Below, piece after piece: positions 49,766 to 59,532 of a DNA stretch of 64,000 nucleotides. The stretch comes from Variovorax beijingensis (GTDB lineage: Bacteria > Pseudomonadota > Gammaproteobacteria > Burkholderiales > Burkholderiaceae_C): positions 860,001 to 924,000 of the forward strand of contig NZ_VIVL01000001.1 in the NCBI RefSeq assembly GCF_007828835.1. Reading direction: 5' to 3'. Under the pieces are notes generated by a model that saw only the letters and a list, made by a program, of their open reading frames with translations, did not search any database and had not been told where the DNA came from. Numbering within the stretch: position 1 is the first letter of the stretch; each line of letters starts with the position of its first letter. The position numbers were made by a program, and so were the translations under genes.

Positions 49766-50072
49766 TTCGGGGCGCCGCTGTTCAGTTCAGGGCGCTGCTG
49801 TCCGGGGCGCGATCACGCCGACGGGGTACCTTGCTCCGCGAATGTCCTCCGGCCTGCGGCCTCCCCCTTTATTTCGCTGCGCAAGGCACCCCATCAGCGT
49901 GATCGTTGTTCAGCGCGGCTGTTGATCAGCGGTTCACCAGCGGCGTGCCCGGTGCACAGGGCATCGGGTGCTCCCCGCAGCGAAATCAAGGAGGAGGCCG
50001 CAGGCCGGGGGACATTCGCGGAGGGGAGTACCCGGTGGCCTGTGCACGCGCCCTGAACAACAGCGCCCCGAA
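49766..50072. repeat. inverted-repeat intergenic element
   Basis: The 329-bp gap between the thioredoxin-like gene and the converging AraC gene is almost filled by an imperfect inverted repeat. Arms are about 49766-49893 and 49948-50072: TTCGGGGCGCCGCTGTTCAG at the left against CTGAACAACAGCGCCCCGAA at the right, then a shared CTCCGCGAATGTC, GGCCTGCGGCCTCC and ATTTCGCTGCG. The centre is less symmetric. It encodes nothing and may terminate both converging genes. Confidence 0.8.
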
Positions 50073-50075
50073 CCG

Positions 50076-51104
50076 CTACAACCCCCGCAGCCGAAAGTCC
50101 CGCGGCGCATGCCCGGTCCACTGCAGGAACGCACGCGAAAAGCTCTTCTCGTTGCGAAAGCCCACCGCCAGTGCCACCTGCTTGATCGGCCGGTTGGTGC
50201 GGCGCAGCTGCTCCACCGCCATCTCGTGGCGCACTTCGTTCTTCAGCGCCTGCAGCGAGGTGCCTTCCTCGTGCAGCTGCCGGTGCAGCGTGCGGCCTGA
50301 CACATTGAGCAGCGTGGCCAGCGCCTCCGCCGTCGTGGCCTCGGCGGCGCGCGAACGCAGCAGCTCGCGCACGCGCTGGCCCAGCAGGCGGTCGCGCCGG
50401 TACTGCAGCACCGTGAGCGGCAGCGCCCGCTTGAGCATGGTGCGCAGCGCACGCTCGTCGCGCTGCAGCGGCAGCGCGAGATAGCGCTCGTCGAAGCTGA
50501 TGCTCGCCTCGGGCGCATCGAAGCGCACCTCGGGCGTGAACATCAGCGGATAGGCATCGCGGTGCGGCGGCGCGGCAAAGGGAAAGGTCGCGTCCCGCAG
50601 CGAGATGCGCGAATCGATGGCCCAGCAGACGTACCCGTGCAAGAAGCGCAGGCTCGTCACCAGGCAGAACTCGCGGAACGCCTCGTCCAGCGGGCGGTGC
50701 TCGGCGATGCGCAGCGTGGCCACGCCGCCCGACACCTCCAGCGCCAGCGTGATGTCCTCGGTCAGCAGGCGGTGATGGCGGCACCAGCGCTTGATGGCCA
50801 CGCCCAGGTCGGGCGAGGTCAGCGAGGCGCGGCACAGCATGCCGTAGCTGCCCCAAGGCAGCCGCCGCGAGAACCAGCCGAGCGCCTCGTCGTCGAGCTC
50901 CTGCATCGCATGGCCCGACAGCGCCTCGAACTGCGCAGCCGTCACCCGCGCGCCCGGCCGGGCCAGCTCGCGCGGCGTGATCTGTGCCGCTTGCAGCGCC
51001 GCGGACGGATCGATGCCATAGCGCTCGTAGCCCTGCACGATGGCTCTCACGAAGGCCATCGGCGTGACGGCGCGGGCGGGTCGGAGGAAGGACGGGGACG
51101 ACAT
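50076..51104 (-). CDS. AraC-family regulator with arabinose-binding-like N-domain
   Basis: A 342-residue regulator. The C-terminal pair of HTH motifs lies at about 245-335 ([20 protein letters not shown] and [20 protein letters not shown] with the RRTNRPIKQ linker). The N-terminal 200 residues are the PF12625-type domain seen in OruR/ArgR-like and catabolic AraC regulators ([20 protein letters not shown]). It is divergent from the isovaleryl-CoA dehydrogenase gene and so is the likely activator of the liu operon. Confidence 0.9.
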   Translation of the reverse strand: MSSPSFLRPARAVTPMAFVRAIVQGYERYGIDPSAALQAAQITPRELARPGARVTAAQFEALSGHAMQELDDEALGWFSRRLPWGSYGMLCRASLTSPDLGVAIKRWCRHHRLLTEDITLALEVSGGVATLRIAEHRPLDEAFREFCLVTSLRFLHGYVCWAIDSRISLRDATFPFAAPPHRDAYPLMFTPEVRFDAPEASISFDERYLALPLQRDERALRTMLKRALPLTVLQYRRDRLLGQRVRELLRSRAAEATTAEALATLLNVSGRTLHRQLHEEGTSLQALKNEVRHEMAVEQLRRTNRPIKQVALAVGFRNEKSFSRAFLQWTGHAPRDFRLRGL

Positions 51105-51121
51105 GGTCAGGTGGTTCCAGC

Positions 51122-51156
51122 GTGGCGCAATTTGCAACCATTGTGGCGCCAATTGC
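51122..51156. promoter_or_regulatory. direct repeat in the AraC/liu divergent promoter
   Basis: GTGGCGCAATTTGC at 51122-51135 and GTGGCGCCAATTGC at 51143-51156 form a direct repeat with a 21-bp period, two helical turns. Direct repeats with this spacing are the usual binding form for AraC-type proteins, and the site sits 17 bp from the AraC ATG and about 90 bp from ivd. No clear -10 can be assigned. Confidence 0.6.
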
Positions 51157-51247
51157 GGCGCGGCGAGGCGTAAGCTGCATTCTTCCAAGCGCCCATCCGC
51201 GTGGGACAGCCTGCCTGCGCGCCGACCCTTCAGAGGAGACAACACAC

Positions 51248-52420
51248 ATGCACGATCCCGGCCTGAACTTCGACCTGGGCGACACCATCGACTCGCTGCG
51301 CAGCGCGATCCAGGACTTTGCCGCGAACGAGATCGCCCCGCGCGCCGCCGACATCGACCGCGACAACCTGTTCCCGCACGACCTGTGGCGCAAGCTCGGC
51401 GAGCTCGGCCTGCACGGCATGACGGTGAAGGAAGAATTCGGCGGCACCGAGCTGGGCTACCTGGCGCACATCGTGGCCATGGAAGAGGTGTCGCGCGCCT
51501 CGGCCTCGGTCGGCCTCTCGTACGGCGCGCACTCCAACCTGTGCGTGAACCAGATCCACCGCAACGGCAGCGACGCGCAGAAGAAGAAATACCTGCCCAG
51601 GCTGGTGAGCGGCGAGCATGTGGGCGCGCTGGCCATGAGCGAGCCCAACGCCGGCTCCGACGTCGTGAGCATGAAGCTCAAGGCCGAGAAGAAGAACGGC
51701 TACTACGTGCTCAACGGCGGCAAGATGTGGATCACCAACGGCGGCGACGCCGACACGCTCGTGATCTACGCCAAGACCGAACCCGAGATGGGTGCGCGCG
51801 GCATGACGGCCTTCATCGTCGAAAAGGGCTTCAAGGGCTTCTCGGCCGGCACCAAGCTCGACAAGCTCGGCATGCGCGGCTCCAACACCTATCCGCTGTT
51901 CTTCGACAACTGCGAAGTGCCCGAAGAGAACGTGCTCGGCGGTGAAGGCATGGGCGCCAAGGTGCTGATGAGCGGCCTCGACTATGAGCGCGCGGTGCTC
52001 TCGGGCGGGCCGCTGGGCATCATGGCCGCCTGCATGGACGCGGTGCTGCCCTTCATCCACGAGCGCAAGCAGTTCGGCCAGAGCATCGGCGAGTTCCAGC
52101 TGATGCAGGGCAAGCTCGCGGACATGTACTCGACCTGGCAAGCCACGCGCGCTTACGTGTACGCCGTGGGCAAGGCCTGCGACCGCAACGACCATGCGCG
52201 CACCTTCCGCAAGGACGCGGCCGGCGCCATTCTCTATTCGGCCGAGAAGGCCACGTGGATGGCCGGCGAGGCGATCCAGGCGCTGGGCGGCGTGGGCTAC
52301 ACGAAAGACTTTCCGGTCGAGCGGCTGTGGCGCGATGCCAAGCTGTACGAGATCGGGGCCGGCACCAGCGAGATCCGACGCATGCTGATCGGGCGCGAGC
52401 TGTTTTCGGAAACGGCCTAG
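51248..52420 (+). CDS. liuA: isovaleryl-CoA dehydrogenase
   Basis: A 390-residue acyl-CoA dehydrogenase of leucine breakdown. The catalytic base is E247 in [15 protein letters not shown], the position specific to isovaleryl-CoA dehydrogenase, while the usual C-terminal Glu is Gly in EIGAGTSE; this separates it from short-chain enzymes. The flavin signatures [14 protein letters not shown] and [18 protein letters not shown] are intact. GAGGAGAC precedes the ATG at 51248. First gene of the liu operon, divergent from an AraC regulator. Confidence 0.96.
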   Translation: MHDPGLNFDLGDTIDSLRSAIQDFAANEIAPRAADIDRDNLFPHDLWRKLGELGLHGMTVKEEFGGTELGYLAHIVAMEEVSRASASVGLSYGAHSNLCVNQIHRNGSDAQKKKYLPRLVSGEHVGALAMSEPNAGSDVVSMKLKAEKKNGYYVLNGGKMWITNGGDADTLVIYAKTEPEMGARGMTAFIVEKGFKGFSAGTKLDKLGMRGSNTYPLFFDNCEVPEENVLGGEGMGAKVLMSGLDYERAVLSGGPLGIMAACMDAVLPFIHERKQFGQSIGEFQLMQGKLADMYSTWQATRAYVYAVGKACDRNDHARTFRKDAAGAILYSAEKATWMAGEAIQALGGVGYTKDFPVERLWRDAKLYEIGAGTSEIRRMLIGRELFSETA

Positions 52421-52429
52421 ATTGTTTTT

Positions 52430-52542
52430 CTCCCTCCCCTTCCGGGGGAGGGCAGGGGTGGGGGCAAGCGGCGTTCGATGAAGCAGGTCGCCGAACAAGC
52501 GCCGTCCGCCCCCATCCCAACCTTCCCCCGGAAGGGAAAGGA
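52430..52542. repeat. inverted repeat in the liu operon leader
   Basis: A GC-rich inverted repeat, arms 52430-52476 and 52492-52542, lies between liuA and the acyl-CoA ligase gene: CCTCCCCTTCCGGGGGAGG against CCCCCGGAAGGGAAAGG, plus a GGGGTGGGGGC / GCCCCCATCCC pair and a GCGTTCG / CGAAC end. The ligase start is only 22 nt after it, so it may control that gene's translation or mRNA processing. It encodes nothing. Confidence 0.75.
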
Positions 52543-52564
52543 GCCAGACAAGGAGACAAGGAAC

Positions 52565-54247
52565 ATGAACATGACTGCTTCGTTGACTGAAAGCTACAGC
52601 AAGGGCGCCACCAACGTCCCCCTCATCGAGCAAACCATCGGCGATTTCTTCGACGGCATGGCCGCGAAGCAGCCCGACCGCGAGGCGCTCGTCAGCCGCC
52701 ACGAAGGCAAGCGCTTCACCTACCGCGAGCTCCAGGCCGAGTCCAACAAGCTGGCCAGCGCATTGCTCAAGCTGGGGCTCGCACCCGGCGACCGCGTGGG
52801 CATCTGGTCGCACAACAACGCGCCCTGGGTGCTGATGCAGATAGCGACCGCGAAGGCCGGGCTGATCCTCGTCAACATCAACCCGGCCTACCGCACCTCC
52901 GAACTCGAATACGCGCTCAACAAGGTCGGCTGCAAGGCGCTGGTGACGATGGCGAAGTTCAAGACCAGCGACTACCTGGGCATGCTGCGCGAACTCGGGC
53001 CGAAGCGCCTGCCGCAGCTGCGCCACACCTTCTGGATCGACGGCAAGGCCGCGGCTGATGTGCAGGAGCCCGGCATGCAGCGCTTCAGCGAGCTGCTCGC
53101 GAGCGGCGACGCGGCCGACCCGCGCGTGGCACAGGTGCAGAAGACGCTCAAGGCCACCGACCCGATCAACATCCAGTTCACGAGCGGCACCACGGGCTTT
53201 CCGAAGGGCGCGACGCTCACGCACCGCAACATCCTCAACAACGGCTTCTTCATCGGCGAATGCATGAAGCTCACGCCGGCCGACAGGCTGTGCATCCCGG
53301 TGCCGCTCTACCACTGCTTCGGCATGGTGCTCGGCAACCTGGCCTGCCTCACGCACGGCTCGGCCATCGTGTATCCGAACGACGGCTTCGATCCGCTCAC
53401 GGTGCTCGAGACCGTGCAGGCCGAGAAGTGCACGGGCCTGCACGGCGTGCCCACGATGTTCATCGCCGAGCTCGACCATCCGCGCTTCAAGGAGTTCGAC
53501 CTGTCCACGCTGCGCACCGGCATCATGGCCGGTTCGCCGTGCCCGACCGAGGTGATGAAGCGCGTGGTGAATGAAATGCATCTCAGCGAAATCACCATCG
53601 CCTACGGCATGACCGAGACGAGCCCCGTGAGCTGCCAGAGCAGCACCGACACGCCGCTCGACAAGCGCGTGTCCACCGTGGGCACGGTGCAGCCGCACCT
53701 GGAGATCAAGATCATCGACCCCGAGACCGGCGCCATCGTGCCGCGCGGCAGCTCCGGCGAGTTCTGCACGCGCGGCTACTCGGTGATGCACGGCTACTGG
53801 GAAGACGAGCCGAAGACCCGCGAGGCGATCGATGCCGAGCACTGGATGCACACCGGCGACCTGGCCACCATGGACGCCGAGGGCTACGTCAACATCGTCG
53901 GCCGCATCAAGGACCTCGTGATCCGCGGCGGCGAGAACATCTACCCGCGCGAGATCGAGGAATTCTTGTACCGCCACCCCAAGGTGCAGGACGTGCAGGT
54001 GGTCGGCCTGCCCGACAGGAAGTACGGCGAGGAGCTCTGCGCCTGGATCATCGTCAAGCCCGGCCAGGCCGCGACCGAGGACGAGATCCGCGACTTCTGC
54101 AAGGGCCAGATTGCGCACTACAAGGTGCCGAAGTACATCCGCTTCGTCGCCGAGTTCCCGATGACGGTGACCGGCAAGATCCAGAAATTCAAGATCCGCG
54201 AAGCGATGGCCGAGCAGCTCGGCCTCGAACAAGAAAAGACAGCATGA
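52565..54247 (+). CDS. acyl-CoA synthetase (AMP-forming)
   Basis: A 560-residue AMP-binding ligase. Motifs: [37 protein letters not shown] and the catalytic lysine in VTGKIQKFK. It belongs to the medium/short-chain acyl-CoA synthetase group. Start at 52565 follows AAGGAGACAAGG. Inside the liu operon it probably activates a branched acid such as isovalerate or methylcrotonate. Its stop overlaps liuB by 4 nt (ATGA). Confidence 0.9.
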   Translation: MNMTASLTESYSKGATNVPLIEQTIGDFFDGMAAKQPDREALVSRHEGKRFTYRELQAESNKLASALLKLGLAPGDRVGIWSHNNAPWVLMQIATAKAGLILVNINPAYRTSELEYALNKVGCKALVTMAKFKTSDYLGMLRELGPKRLPQLRHTFWIDGKAAADVQEPGMQRFSELLASGDAADPRVAQVQKTLKATDPINIQFTSGTTGFPKGATLTHRNILNNGFFIGECMKLTPADRLCIPVPLYHCFGMVLGNLACLTHGSAIVYPNDGFDPLTVLETVQAEKCTGLHGVPTMFIAELDHPRFKEFDLSTLRTGIMAGSPCPTEVMKRVVNEMHLSEITIAYGMTETSPVSCQSSTDTPLDKRVSTVGTVQPHLEIKIIDPETGAIVPRGSSGEFCTRGYSVMHGYWEDEPKTREAIDAEHWMHTGDLATMDAEGYVNIVGRIKDLVIRGGENIYPREIEEFLYRHPKVQDVQVVGLPDRKYGEELCAWIIVKPGQAATEDEIRDFCKGQIAHYKVPKYIRFVAEFPMTVTGKIQKFKIREAMAEQLGLEQEKTA

Positions 54248-55866
54248 GCAAGATCGAAACCAAACTCAACGCGCGTTCCGCAGACTTCCAGGCCAATGCC
54301 GCAGCGATGCGCGCGCTGGTCGACGACCTGCACAAGCAGTTCGCGAAAGTGGAGCAGGGCGGCGGCGAGGCCGCGCGCGCCAAGCACACGGCGCGCGGCA
54401 AGCTGCTGCCGCGCGACCGCGTGGCCGAGCTGCTCGACCCGGGCACGCCCTTCCTCGAGATCGCGCCGCTCGCTGCGCATGCGATGTACCTCGATGCCAA
54501 GGGTGCGGAGTCCGCACCCGGCGCGGGCCTCATCGCGGGCATCGGCCGCGTGAACGGCGTCGACTGCATGATCGTGTGCAACGACGCAACCGTGAAGGGC
54601 GGCACCTACTACCCGATGACGGTCAAGAAGCACCTGCGCGCGCAGGAGATCGCCGAGCAGAACCGCCTGCCCTGCATCTACCTGGTCGACTCGGGCGGCG
54701 CCAACCTGCCGAACCAGGACGAGGTGTTCCCCGACCGCGACCATTTCGGCCGCATCTTCTACAACCAGGCCAACATGAGCGCCCAGGGTATTGCGCAGAT
54801 CGCGGTGGTCATGGGCTCGTGCACGGCGGGCGGCGCCTACGTGCCGGCGATGAGCGACGAGTCGATCATCGTGAAGAACCAGGGCACCATCTTCCTGGGT
54901 GGTCCGCCGCTCGTGAAGGCCGCGACGGGCGAGGTCGTCACGGCCGAGGACCTGGGCGGCGGCGACGTGCACACGCGGCTCTCGGGCGTGGTCGACCACC
55001 TGGCGCAGAACGACCTGCATGCGCTCGCGCTCGCACGGTCGGCGGTGGCCAACCTCAACGCCAGGGCGGCCGATGCCCCGGCGAAGGCCGAGGTGCGCGA
55101 GCCCGCGTTCCCGCGCGAGGAGCTCTATGGCGTGATTCCCACCGACACGCGCAAGCCCTTCGACGTGCGCGAGATCATCGCGCGCATCGTCGACGGAAGC
55201 GAGTTCCACGAGTTCAAGGCCCGCTTCGGCGCCACCCTGGTCTGCGGCTTTGCCGAGATCGAGGGCATGCCGGTCGGCATCATCGCCAACAACGGCATCC
55301 TGTTCAGCGAATCGGCGCAGAAGGGTGCGCACTTCATCGAGCTGTGCTGCCATCGCAAGACGCCGCTGGTGTTCCTGCAGAACATCACGGGCTTCATGGT
55401 GGGCCGCAAGTACGAGAACGAAGGCATCGCGCGCCATGGCGCCAAGATGGTGACGGCCGTGGCCACCGCCAACGTGCCCAAGTTCACGATCATCATCGGC
55501 GGCAGCTTCGGCGCCGGCAACTACGGCATGTGCGGCCGCGCGTACAGCCCGCGCTTTCTCTGGATGTGGCCCAACGCGCGCATCAGCGTGATGGGCGGCG
55601 AGCAGGCCGCGAGCGTGCTGGCCACGGTGAAGCGCGACGGCATCGAATTGAAGGGCGGCAGCTGGAGCAAGGAAGAGGAAGAGGCCTTCAAGGCGCCGAT
55701 CCGCCAGCAGTACGAAGACCAGGGCCACCCGTACTACGCGACGGCGCGGCTGTGGGATGACGGGATCATCGATCCGGCGGACACGCGGCGGGTGCTGGCG
55801 CTCGGTCTTGCCGCTGCACGCAACGCGCCCATTCCAGAGCCGAAGTTCGGCATCTTCCGCATGTGA
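54244..55866 (+). CDS. liuB: methylcrotonyl-CoA carboxylase, carboxyltransferase subunit
   Basis: The 540-residue beta (carboxyltransferase) subunit of 3-methylcrotonyl-CoA carboxylase. It opens with the acyl-CoA carboxylase lead [20 protein letters not shown] and contains [18 protein letters not shown], the MCC-type signature, plus [16 protein letters not shown] and [13 protein letters not shown]. Partner is the biotin subunit at 57471. Start overlaps the ligase stop. Confidence 0.96.
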   Translation: MSKIETKLNARSADFQANAAAMRALVDDLHKQFAKVEQGGGEAARAKHTARGKLLPRDRVAELLDPGTPFLEIAPLAAHAMYLDAKGAESAPGAGLIAGIGRVNGVDCMIVCNDATVKGGTYYPMTVKKHLRAQEIAEQNRLPCIYLVDSGGANLPNQDEVFPDRDHFGRIFYNQANMSAQGIAQIAVVMGSCTAGGAYVPAMSDESIIVKNQGTIFLGGPPLVKAATGEVVTAEDLGGGDVHTRLSGVVDHLAQNDLHALALARSAVANLNARAADAPAKAEVREPAFPREELYGVIPTDTRKPFDVREIIARIVDGSEFHEFKARFGATLVCGFAEIEGMPVGIIANNGILFSESAQKGAHFIELCCHRKTPLVFLQNITGFMVGRKYENEGIARHGAKMVTAVATANVPKFTIIIGGSFGAGNYGMCGRAYSPRFLWMWPNARISVMGGEQAASVLATVKRDGIELKGGSWSKEEEEAFKAPIRQQYEDQGHPYYATARLWDDGIIDPADTRRVLALGLAAARNAPIPEPKFGIFRM

Positions 55867-55871
55867 TATGG

Positions 55872-55967
55872 CTCGCCCCCAGTCTTCGCGCACTTCGTGT
55901 CGCTTCGCCAACCCCCTACCGGGGGCAACACCAGCGGCCCGGCAAAGCCGGTTCCGCGGTGTTCCTG
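55872..55967. repeat. diverged copy of the hairpin repeat of 25762
   Basis: A third copy of the intergenic repeat: CACTTCGTGTCGC, a CCCCCTACCGGGGG hairpin and ACACCAGCGGCCCGGCAAAGCCGG ending in CGGTGTTCC. It differs from the 25762 pair by a few substitutions and a different first hairpin. It sits in the 141-bp gap between liuB and liuC, within an operon. Confidence 0.8.
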
Positions 55968-56007
55968 GAAAAAGACAACAGAGCACCTCATACAAAGTGG
56001 ATCTGAC

Positions 56008-56796
56008 ATGACCTTCACCAAGCTGAACCTCGCCATCGACGGCGCGGTGGCGCGCATCTGGCTCGACCAGCCCGACGCGCGCAATGCCTTCGACGACGTG
56101 GTCATCGCCGAGCTCACGCAGGCCTTCGCCGATGCCGGCGCCGCGCCGCAGGTGAAGGCCATCGTGCTCGGCGCCAGCGGCCCGGCCTTCTGCGCGGGCG
56201 CGAATCTCAACTGGATGCGCCGCATGGCCGACTACACGCGCAGCGAGAACATCGCCGACGCGGGCAAGCTGGCCGCCATGCTGCGCACCATTGCCGAATG
56301 CCCCAAGCCCACCATCGCGCGCGTGCAGGGCGATGTGTATGCGGGCGGCATGGGGCTGGTCGCGGCCTGCGACATGGCGGTGAGCGTCGATACGGCGTGG
56401 TATTGCCTGAGCGAGGTCAAGATCGGCCTCGTGCCCGCGACCATCAGCCCGTACGTGCTGCGTGCCATGGGCACGCGCGCCTCGCAGCGCTACTTCCTCA
56501 CGGCCGAGCGCTTCACGGCCGCCGAGGCGCACCGTATCGGCTTCGTGCATGAAGTGGTGGCGGCCGATGCGCTCGACGCCAAGGTCGACGAACTCCTGAA
56601 GGCGCTCGCCAGCGCCAGCCCGGCCGCGGTGCGCGCCTGCAAGCAGTTGATCGCCGACGTGGACGGACGCGAGATCGACGACGCGCTGATTGCCAAGACC
56701 GTCGAGGGCATCGCCGACATCCGCGCGAGCGACGAAGGCCGCGAAGGCGTGCAGGCCTTCCTGCAGAAGCGCAAGCCTTCCTGGCTGAACCGCTGA
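56008..56796 (+). CDS. liuC: methylglutaconyl-CoA hydratase
   Basis: A 262-residue enoyl-CoA hydratase-family enzyme. It contains the oxyanion region FCAGANLNWMRRM, the catalytic segment VQGDVYAGGMGLVAACD and the LiuC-typical SEVKIGLVPATISPYV. In this context it hydrates 3-methylglutaconyl-CoA to HMG-CoA. Upstream is the repeat at 55872; downstream, after 10 nt, DUF4126. Confidence 0.92.
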   Translation: MTFTKLNLAIDGAVARIWLDQPDARNAFDDVVIAELTQAFADAGAAPQVKAIVLGASGPAFCAGANLNWMRRMADYTRSENIADAGKLAAMLRTIAECPKPTIARVQGDVYAGGMGLVAACDMAVSVDTAWYCLSEVKIGLVPATISPYVLRAMGTRASQRYFLTAERFTAAEAHRIGFVHEVVAADALDAKVDELLKALASASPAAVRACKQLIADVDGREIDDALIAKTVEGIADIRASDEGREGVQAFLQKRKPSWLNR

Positions 56797-56806
56797 GCGC
56801 CAGGCG

Positions 56807-57478
56807 ATGACTGCGCTCGACATGCCCCAGCTGCTCGCACTGGCCGCGGCCATCGGCTGGGCCAGCGGGGTGCGGCTGTACCTGGTCGTGCTGCTGACGG
56901 GGCTGGCCGGCTATTTCGGCTGGGTACCGCTGCCCAGCGGCTTGCAGCTGCTCGCGCATCCGGTGGTCATCGCGGCCAGCGGCTTCATGGTGTTCATCGA
57001 GTTCTTCGCCGACAAGATTCCGGGCCTCGACTCGCTGTGGGACGTGGTGCACACGGCCATCCGCATTCCGGCCGGCGCGGCGCTCGCGGCCAGCGTGTTC
57101 GGTGCCGACCATGGTGCGATGGCCGTCGTGGCCGCGCTCGTGGGCGGCGGTTTCGCGGCCACCGCGCATGCGGCCAAGGCCACGACGCGCGCGGCCATCA
57201 ACACATCGCCCGAGCCGTTCTCGAACGTGGGCGCCTCGCTGGTCGAGGACAGCATGGTGCCCGCGGGCTTGTGGCTTGCCGTTGCGCACCCGCTGGTCTT
57301 CCTGCTGCTGTTCGTCTTCGTGCTGGTGCTCAGCGTGTGGCTCATCCGCAAGAGCTGGCGCTTTCTCAAGGCGCTGTTCGTCCGCGTGGCCCGCATCTTC
57401 AGCGGCCGGCCCGATCCGGGCGTCGCGCCTGCATTCCAACTGAAAAAGAATCCTCCGGGAGACACTCCGAATGTTTAA
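56807..57478 (+). CDS. DUF4126 membrane protein
   Basis: A 223-residue membrane protein of the DUF4126 family. About four to five helices: GWASGVRLYLVVLLTGLAGY, a helix near 45-65, the VVAALVGGGFAATAHAAKA segment and a strong C-terminal pair (LVFLLLFVFVLVLSVWL). The C-terminal tail is cytosolic and basic. It lies inside the liu operon, its 3' end overlapping liuD by 8 nt. It is not a known part of leucine breakdown; a transporter or scaffold role is possible. Confidence 0.82.
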   Translation: MTALDMPQLLALAAAIGWASGVRLYLVVLLTGLAGYFGWVPLPSGLQLLAHPVVIAASGFMVFIEFFADKIPGLDSLWDVVHTAIRIPAGAALAASVFGADHGAMAVVAALVGGGFAATAHAAKATTRAAINTSPEPFSNVGASLVEDSMVPAGLWLAVAHPLVFLLLFVFVLVLSVWLIRKSWRFLKALFVRVARIFSGRPDPGVAPAFQLKKNPPGDTPNV

Positions 57479-59474
57479 GAAGATCCTCATTGCCAACCGA
57501 GGCGAGATCGCTTGCCGTGTCGCGGCCACTGCTCGTCGCATGGCGATCCGCACCGTCGCCGTGTACTCCGATGCCGACGCGCATGCCAACCACGTGCGTG
57601 CCTGCGACGAGTCGGTGCACCTCGGCGGCAGCGCGCCCAAGGACAGCTACCTGCGCTGGGAAAAGATCCTCGAAGCCGCCAAGGCCACGGGCGCCGAAGC
57701 GGTGCACCCGGGCTACGGCTTCCTGAGCGAGAACGAGGAGTTCGCGCAGGCCTGCGCCGACGCGGGCCTGGTCTTCATCGGCCCGCCGCCATCGGCCATC
57801 AAGGCGATGGGCCTGAAGGCCGAATCGAAGCAGCTGATGGAGAAGGCCGGCGTGCCGCTGGTGCCGGGCTACCACGGCCACGACCAGAACCCGCAGCTGC
57901 TGCAGCGCGAGGCCGACCGTATCGGCTACCCGGTGCTCATCAAGGCCAGCGCGGGCGGCGGCGGCAAGGGCATGCGCGCGGTCGACCGGGCCGAAGACTT
58001 TGCCGCGGCGCTCGCCTCATGCCAGCGCGAGGCGATCAACAGCTTCGGCGACGACGCGGTGCTGATCGAGAAATACGTGCAGCGCCCGCGCCACATCGAG
58101 ATCCAGGTGTTCGGCGACACGCACGGCAACTACGTCTACCTGTTCGAGCGCGACTGCTCGGTGCAGCGGCGCCACCAGAAGGTGCTCGAGGAAGCGCCCG
58201 CGCCCGGCATGACCGACGCGATGCGCAAGCAGATGGGCGAGGCGGCGGTGGCTGCGGCGCGCGCGGTGAACTACGTCGGTGCCGGCACGGTCGAGTTCAT
58301 CGTCGAGCAGCGCGAAGGCGGAGAGATGAATTTTTTCTTCATGGAGATGAACACGCGTCTCCAGGTGGAGCATCCCGTGACCGAAGCCATCACGGGCCTC
58401 GATCTCGTCGAATGGCAGTTGCGCGTGGCCTCGGGCGAGACGCTGCCTGCGAAGCAGCAGGAGCTGCAGATCCACGGCCACGCGATCGAGGCGCGCATCT
58501 GTGCCGAGAATCCCGACAACAACTTCCTGCCTGCGACGGGCAGCTTGCGCGTCTACCGCAAGCCGCAGGCAACGGCGTTCCAGCGCAGCCGCGTGCGCAT
58601 CGACGACGGCGTGCGCGAGGGCGGCGAGATCTCTCCGTTCTACGATTCGATGATCGCCAAGCTGATCGTGCACGGCAGCACGCGCGCCGAGGCGCTGGCG
58701 CGGCTCGATGCGGCGCTGGCGCAGGTGCAGATCGTGGGCGTGTCGACCAACGTGCAGTTCCTGCGCGGCATCCTTGCGACCGAATCGTTCTCGAAAGCGA
58801 ACCTCGACACCGCGCTGATCGAGCGCGAGCGCGCCGTGCTATTCGATCGCGAAGCGCTGGGCCTGCCGCTGGCCGCGGCCGCCGCCATCACGCGCACGCT
58901 CATCACCGAGCGGCCGGCCGGGGCACCCGACCCGTTCGAGCGGCGCGACGGCTGGCGCTCGCACGGCGAATACCGGCGCCACTTCGACTTCGAGTTCCGC
59001 GGCACGGAGCACGCGGCTGTGCTCGCCTACAAACGCGACGGCAGCCTCTGGCTCGAAGCCGGCGGCGTGCAGGGCCCGCTGGTCGTGGGCCAGTTCCCGT
59101 CGGGCGAGTTCGAGGTCGAGTTCGCCGGCACGCGGCAGACCGTGGACGTGCATCTGGATGGCGCCACGGCCCATGTGTTCGCGTCGAAGGGCGCGACGAA
59201 GATCATGGCGATCGACCGCCTGGCCCATGCCGGCGACACCCATGCCGAAGCCGGCCGGCTTACCGCGCCGATGCCCGGCAAGGTCGTGTCCTTCGCGGTC
59301 AAGGCCGGCGACAAGGTCAGCCGCGGCCAGCCGCTCGCAGTGATGGAGGCCATGAAGATGGAGCACACCATCGCGGCGCCGGCCGACGGCACGGTGGAAG
59401 AACTGATGTTCTCGCCCGGCGAGCAGGTGGCCGAGGGCGACGAACTGTTGCGAATGGTTGCGGCGGCGGCCTAA
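57471..59474 (+). CDS. liuD: methylcrotonyl-CoA carboxylase, biotin subunit
   Basis: The 667-residue alpha subunit. It opens with the biotin carboxylase MFKKILIANRGEIACRVA, holds the ATP-grasp GGGGKGMRAVD and RDCSVQRRHQKVLEEAPAP, then NTRLQVEHPVTEAITG. The C-terminal biotinyl domain carries K629 in EAMKMEH. It completes the carboxylase with liuB. No separate HMG-CoA lyase gene follows in the window. Overlaps the DUF4126 gene by 8 nt. Confidence 0.97.
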   Translation: MFKKILIANRGEIACRVAATARRMAIRTVAVYSDADAHANHVRACDESVHLGGSAPKDSYLRWEKILEAAKATGAEAVHPGYGFLSENEEFAQACADAGLVFIGPPPSAIKAMGLKAESKQLMEKAGVPLVPGYHGHDQNPQLLQREADRIGYPVLIKASAGGGGKGMRAVDRAEDFAAALASCQREAINSFGDDAVLIEKYVQRPRHIEIQVFGDTHGNYVYLFERDCSVQRRHQKVLEEAPAPGMTDAMRKQMGEAAVAAARAVNYVGAGTVEFIVEQREGGEMNFFFMEMNTRLQVEHPVTEAITGLDLVEWQLRVASGETLPAKQQELQIHGHAIEARICAENPDNNFLPATGSLRVYRKPQATAFQRSRVRIDDGVREGGEISPFYDSMIAKLIVHGSTRAEALARLDAALAQVQIVGVSTNVQFLRGILATESFSKANLDTALIERERAVLFDREALGLPLAAAAAITRTLITERPAGAPDPFERRDGWRSHGEYRRHFDFEFRGTEHAAVLAYKRDGSLWLEAGGVQGPLVVGQFPSGEFEVEFAGTRQTVDVHLDGATAHVFASKGATKIMAIDRLAHAGDTHAEAGRLTAPMPGKVVSFAVKAGDKVSRGQPLAVMEAMKMEHTIAAPADGTVEELMFSPGEQVAEGDELLRMVAAAA

Positions 59475-59532
59475 CCCCGTTTCGGGCGCTCGCCCGTATC
59501 AGCTGCGGTAGCCATTTCTTCAAGGGACTTTC

